Shown here: in pieces, positions 7,029 through 8,589 of the stretch
How the letters are laid out: each line of letters begins with the position of its first letter
Numbering within the stretch: the stretch's first letter is position 1
Assembly: GCA_002338605.1 (NCBI GenBank)
Contig: DDIP01000002.1
Span: forward strand, 958 to 9,546
Length of the DNA: 8,589 bases
Source: Proteobacteria bacterium UBA1847
GTDB lineage: Bacteria > Pseudomonadota > Gammaproteobacteria > Steroidobacterales > Woeseiaceae
Direction: 5' to 3'
Notes under the pieces: model-generated
Told to the model about the DNA's origin: nothing
What the model saw: the letters and a program-made list of their open reading frames with translations, nothing else
The model's database searches: none
Position numbers and translations under genes: made by a program

Positions 7029-7296
7029 TGTTTCTGCGGCTTTCGGCGGGAGCACGGCGCAGTGGCAAAGCGGCGAAATGTAAAGAGTAGGCAGAAATAA
7101 AGGGAAACGACTACGCCTTGTGTTACGCGAATTCGCGCAATCGAAAAGGTGCAGTAGAGGTACAGTGCTGAGATTTCACTAAAGTTGCCCGACGTACCTA
7201 AGCGTTTGTTTGTCCTTAACTTTCCGGTCATTTTTGTGACTGCAGGCGTTTTCCGGAATTCCCTTATGTTTCCGTAACTTATTGTTTTATAAGCCA
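7029..7296. other. Intergenic stretch between operon and att fragment, no gene seen
   Basis: Richer in A/T than the operon, with no convincing ORF; the minus-strand frame through it starts with TTG inside the att fragment and lacks a ribosome binding site. It contains the perfect 12-bp palindrome CGCGAATTCGCG (7126-7137) and three copies of TTTCCG close to the att fragment (7221, 7250, 7269). Likely the non-coding end of the left island. Confidence 0.5.
7221..7275. repeat. Three TTTCCG(G/T) repeats left of the att fragment
   Basis: TTTCCGG at 7221-7227 and 7250-7256 and TTTCCGT at 7269-7275, within 80 bp of the tRNA fragment. The middle copy is part of TTCCGGAATTCC, made of two overlapping palindromes. 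Position and repetition would fit arm-type recombinase or accessory-factor sites; this is inference. Confidence 0.25.
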
Positions 7297-7342
7297 ACTG
7301 AAAATCCGCGTGTCGGTGGTTCGATTCCGCCCCTGGCCACCA
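7297..7342 (+). repeat. tRNA-Phe (GAA) 3' fragment: attachment site (att) of an integrative element
   Basis: The sequence can be laid out as tRNA positions 31-76: anticodon loop CTGAAAA (7298-7304) with anticodon GAA, 3' anticodon strand TCCGC, variable loop GTGTC, T-stem GGTGG (7315-7319) with T-loop TTCGATT and CCGCC (7327-7331), acceptor strand CCTGGCC (7332-7338), discriminator A and encoded CCA (7340-7342). The 5' half is missing: upstream bases do not form a D-arm or acceptor strand, and the anticodon stem loses full pairing just before 7297. A truncated 3' tRNA copy next to a tyrosine recombinase gene is the known footprint of island integration into a tRNA gene. It is not a functional tRNA. 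Matching to tRNA-Phe rests on the GAA loop, GTGTC and T-arm. Confidence 0.85.
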
Positions 7343-7351
7343 TTCAAATCA

Positions 7352-7377
7352 AAAACTTACGTTTTCGCCGATTGGCG
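7352..7377. repeat. Two small hairpins between att fragment and recombinase gene
   Basis: AAAAC-TTAC-GTTTT (7352-7365) is followed at once by CGCC-GATT-GGCG (7366-7377). Read on the minus strand, they come just after the recombinase gene as a GC hairpin and then an A/T hairpin followed by TGATTT, so a weak terminator of the recombinase transcript is possible. They could equally be part of the recombination site. Confidence 0.3.
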
Positions 7378-7385
7378 TCCAGTTC

Positions 7386-7417
7386 GTTTTGCGTGAGTTT
7401 TGCGTGGGTTTGCGGGA
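7386..7417. repeat. Tandem 11-bp repeats, candidate recombinase arm sites
   Basis: GTTTTGCGTGA (7386-7396), GTTTTGCGTGG (7397-7407) and the degenerate GTTTGCGGGA (7408-7417) stand head to tail between the att fragment and the recombinase stop codon. Tandem direct repeats in this place are typical of arm-type sites bound by the N-terminal domain of tyrosine recombinases. The function is inferred from position only. Confidence 0.45.
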
Positions 7418-7420
7418 GCG

Positions 7421-8503
7421 TCAACTGACGTTTAAGCGCCGCAACACCACTAACTCAGGCCTGTTACCGTTTCTTTCACACACTGTGTTGGCAGACTCAA
7501 TCAACTTCGAAAGTTCTGCCGCCGAGTAGTGTGTGGTCATTCGTCCCGATCGGTGACCCAGCAAGTCCTGTCGGTCTTCGAAACTCACGCCGGCCGCTCT
7601 CAATCTTCTGCCGAACGTGTGTTTCAAGTCGTGAACGCGAACCTGCTTCAGACCGACCTTCTCTCGGACCCGACACCAGGAGCTGTTCAGCATCCGCTGT
7701 ATCGGCTCGCCTTCGTACGCGAACACGTGCGTCGGGTGTTTCCCCCGGCGCGAGTTCACGACACGCTTGGCGATGTCGTTGAGTACTACCAGTCGTTCTT
7801 CGCCGTTCTTGACGAATGATCCCGGAACAATAAATACAAAGGTGTCGAGTGATGGGACCTTGACCTCCCAGTCCCACTGCATCCTGCAGACCTCGGCATC
7901 GCGGCAGCCCGTATTGACGGCAAACAATGCCATTTCTGCGAGATGCGGCGGAAGCTCGGCAAATAACGCCTGCTGCTCGGTCCAACTCATCGGATAGGGT
8001 TGCCGTGGGTTGGGGTTGGGCAGCATGCGGATTCGTGGAGCGCGCTCCAGCCAGGTCAGTCCGTGCTCATCCATCCACTCGTATTCGGCGAGTCTCAGGA
8101 TGCGACGCACCACCGCCAGCCCATGATTGATTGTTCCAGGTTTTCTGCCTTCCTCCCGTTTGAAATCGACCCATGGATCAAGCGTGCCGCGATGAACCCT
8201 GTGAAGCGGCAAGTGCCCAATGAACGGCATCAGTTGCTTCAGCAGGCAGACGTCACGATTCAGCGAGCGCTTGTGCTGGTTCTCCTTGACGAACTTAGCC
8301 GCTGCTTCCTCGAATGTCCGCGTCGGCCTGACTCCGTAAACCTCGGCTTTTCGGATGCATTCCCTCAGTCTCGCGAGGTATCGCTCCGCTTCTGCGAGCT
8401 TATCTGAGCCAGTGCTCTGGCAAACTCTCCGCCCTTCGATCCACTTGTCGATGTGCCATATGCCCCGCCTCTTGACGAGGCCGGGCGATCTTCTGCGTCC
8501 CAT
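7421..8503 (-). CDS. Tyrosine recombinase / phage-type integrase with variant HxxK motif
   Basis: 360-aa site-specific recombinase, complete. Seen: an N-terminal basic region (MGRRRSPGLVKRRGIWHI) suited to arm-site binding, a SAM-like core-binding domain at about 60-160, and a catalytic domain at about 170-335. Catalytic residues: R201 in NTGCRDAEV, K232 in SFVKNGEERL, H291 in HDLKHT, H317 in LLGHRSG and nucleophile Y326 in THYSA. The position normally held by the second catalytic Arg (HxxR) is K294. Start: ATG at 8503 has AGAGGAG 7 bp upstream. Its 3' end points to the tRNA-Phe fragment 78 bp away, as in lambda int-attP order, so it most likely integrates an element into tRNA-Phe genes. The coding sequence is intact. 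It belongs to the element on the right, not to the metal operon. Confidence 0.92.
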   Translation of the reverse strand: MGRRRSPGLVKRRGIWHIDKWIEGRRVCQSTGSDKLAEAERYLARLRECIRKAEVYGVRPTRTFEEAAAKFVKENQHKRSLNRDVCLLKQLMPFIGHLPLHRVHRGTLDPWVDFKREEGRKPGTINHGLAVVRRILRLAEYEWMDEHGLTWLERAPRIRMLPNPNPRQPYPMSWTEQQALFAELPPHLAEMALFAVNTGCRDAEVCRMQWDWEVKVPSLDTFVFIVPGSFVKNGEERLVVLNDIAKRVVNSRRGKHPTHVFAYEGEPIQRMLNSSWCRVREKVGLKQVRVHDLKHTFGRRLRAAGVSFEDRQDLLGHRSGRMTTHYSAAELSKLIESANTVCERNGNRPELVVLRRLNVS

Positions 8504-8589
8504 GGTCGTACTCCTCTGGTGCGACCGGGACGCCCGTTGCGAGAGACATAGTCCTCCACCCAGGCGTCCAGTTCAAGGCGGTCGAAGGC
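8365..8589 (-). CDS. Excisionase/AlpA-like HTH protein, C-terminal part (5' end outside window)
   Basis: The minus-strand frame is open from the right edge and ends with TGA at 8365-8367. Its first visible residues, FDRLELDAWVEDYVSRNGRP, resemble the end of the MerR/HTH_17-type DNA-binding domain of small excisionase-like proteins (the strand plus helix with L..W). A low-complexity tail rich in S, G, R and A follows (about 45-50 residues) and ends SSQKRSDTSRD. The helix-turn-helix itself lies beyond the window. It overlaps the first 139 bp of the recombinase gene in another frame. Family knowledge: such proteins set the direction of recombination or regulate int. The upstream coding part is fairly convincing; whether the protein really uses the whole tail up to 8365 is less sure. 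Confidence 0.6.
   Translation of the reverse strand, partial: AFDRLELDAWVEDYVSRNGRPGRTRGVRPWDAEDRPASSRGGAYGTSTSGSKGGEFARALAQISSQKRSDTSRD
8511..8517 (-). promoter_or_regulatory. Ribosome binding site of the recombinase gene
   Basis: Minus-strand AGAGGAG is 7 bp before the ATG at 8503. It lies within the upstream HTH gene, so the two genes are probably translated from one mRNA. Confidence 0.55.

Noticed and set aside
7025..7297. 90-aa minus-strand ORF across the intergenic gap
   Set aside because: It begins with TTG at the edge of the tRNA fragment, has no ribosome binding site, and its product shows no recognisable domain.
7297..7342. Functional tRNA-Phe gene
   Set aside because: Only positions 31-76 are present; no D-arm, 5' acceptor strand or paired anticodon stem lies upstream.
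6827..7420. CRISPR array or insertion sequence in the intergenic region
   Set aside because: Repeats are only 7-12 bp and irregularly spaced; no transposase remnant or terminal inverted repeats of IS type were found.
7497..8407. Plus-strand ORFs and a second minus-strand frame (76-162 aa) across the recombinase gene
   Set aside because: Shadows of the intact 360-aa recombinase frame, which carries all catalytic motifs.

Overview
The window looks like chromosomal accessory DNA from a proteobacterium, most likely a gammaproteobacterium. The evidence is the GC-rich coding sequence, the HME-type CzcCBA architecture, and a tRNA-Phe 3' fragment whose arm sequences match what I remember of gamma/betaproteobacterial tRNA-Phe. 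No taxon can be named from the sequence alone.

Left part (1-6826): a tightly packed, single-direction heavy-metal efflux operon that is cut by the left edge. In order it encodes the C-terminus of a P1B-type metal-transporting ATPase, a CzcC-like outer-membrane factor, a CzcB-like periplasmic adaptor, a CzcA-like HME-RND pump, a PII-superfamily protein that lacks the usual T-loop signature (resembling the PII-NG group found beside metal efflux pumps), and a class I SAM-dependent methyltransferase. Gaps are 12-32 bp, and the last two genes overlap by 8 bp, so co-transcription and translational coupling at the end are likely. The ATPase would export metal from cytoplasm to periplasm. The tripartite RND pump would then move periplasmic metal out of the cell. 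The PII-like protein may sense or modulate this. The methyltransferase's substrate is unknown. No regulator gene and no operon promoter lie inside the window.

Middle (6827-7420): about 590 bp without a convincing gene. It holds two dyad structures just after the operon, one weak small-ORF candidate, some short repeats, and at 7297-7342 a 46-bp fragment matching the 3' part of a tRNA-Phe gene (anticodon loop GAA through CCA). The 5' half of the tRNA is absent. This is the mark of a tyrosine-recombinase attachment site. Short repeats flank it on both sides and could be recombinase arm sites.

Right part (7421-8589, minus strand): a complete 360-aa tyrosine recombinase whose 3' end faces the att fragment. 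Just upstream of it, overlapping its 5' end, is the C-terminal part of a small protein that resembles excisionase/AlpA-type HTH proteins. The second catalytic arginine of the recombinase (HxxR) is Lys here.

The simplest reading is that the metal-resistance operon sits in a genomic island at a tRNA-Phe gene, that the tRNA fragment is its right-hand attachment site, and that a second integrative element begins immediately after, in tandem. The most interesting points are this island junction, the PII-like protein plus methyltransferase pair at the end of a Czc operon, and the variant catalytic residues in the recombinase and the pump.
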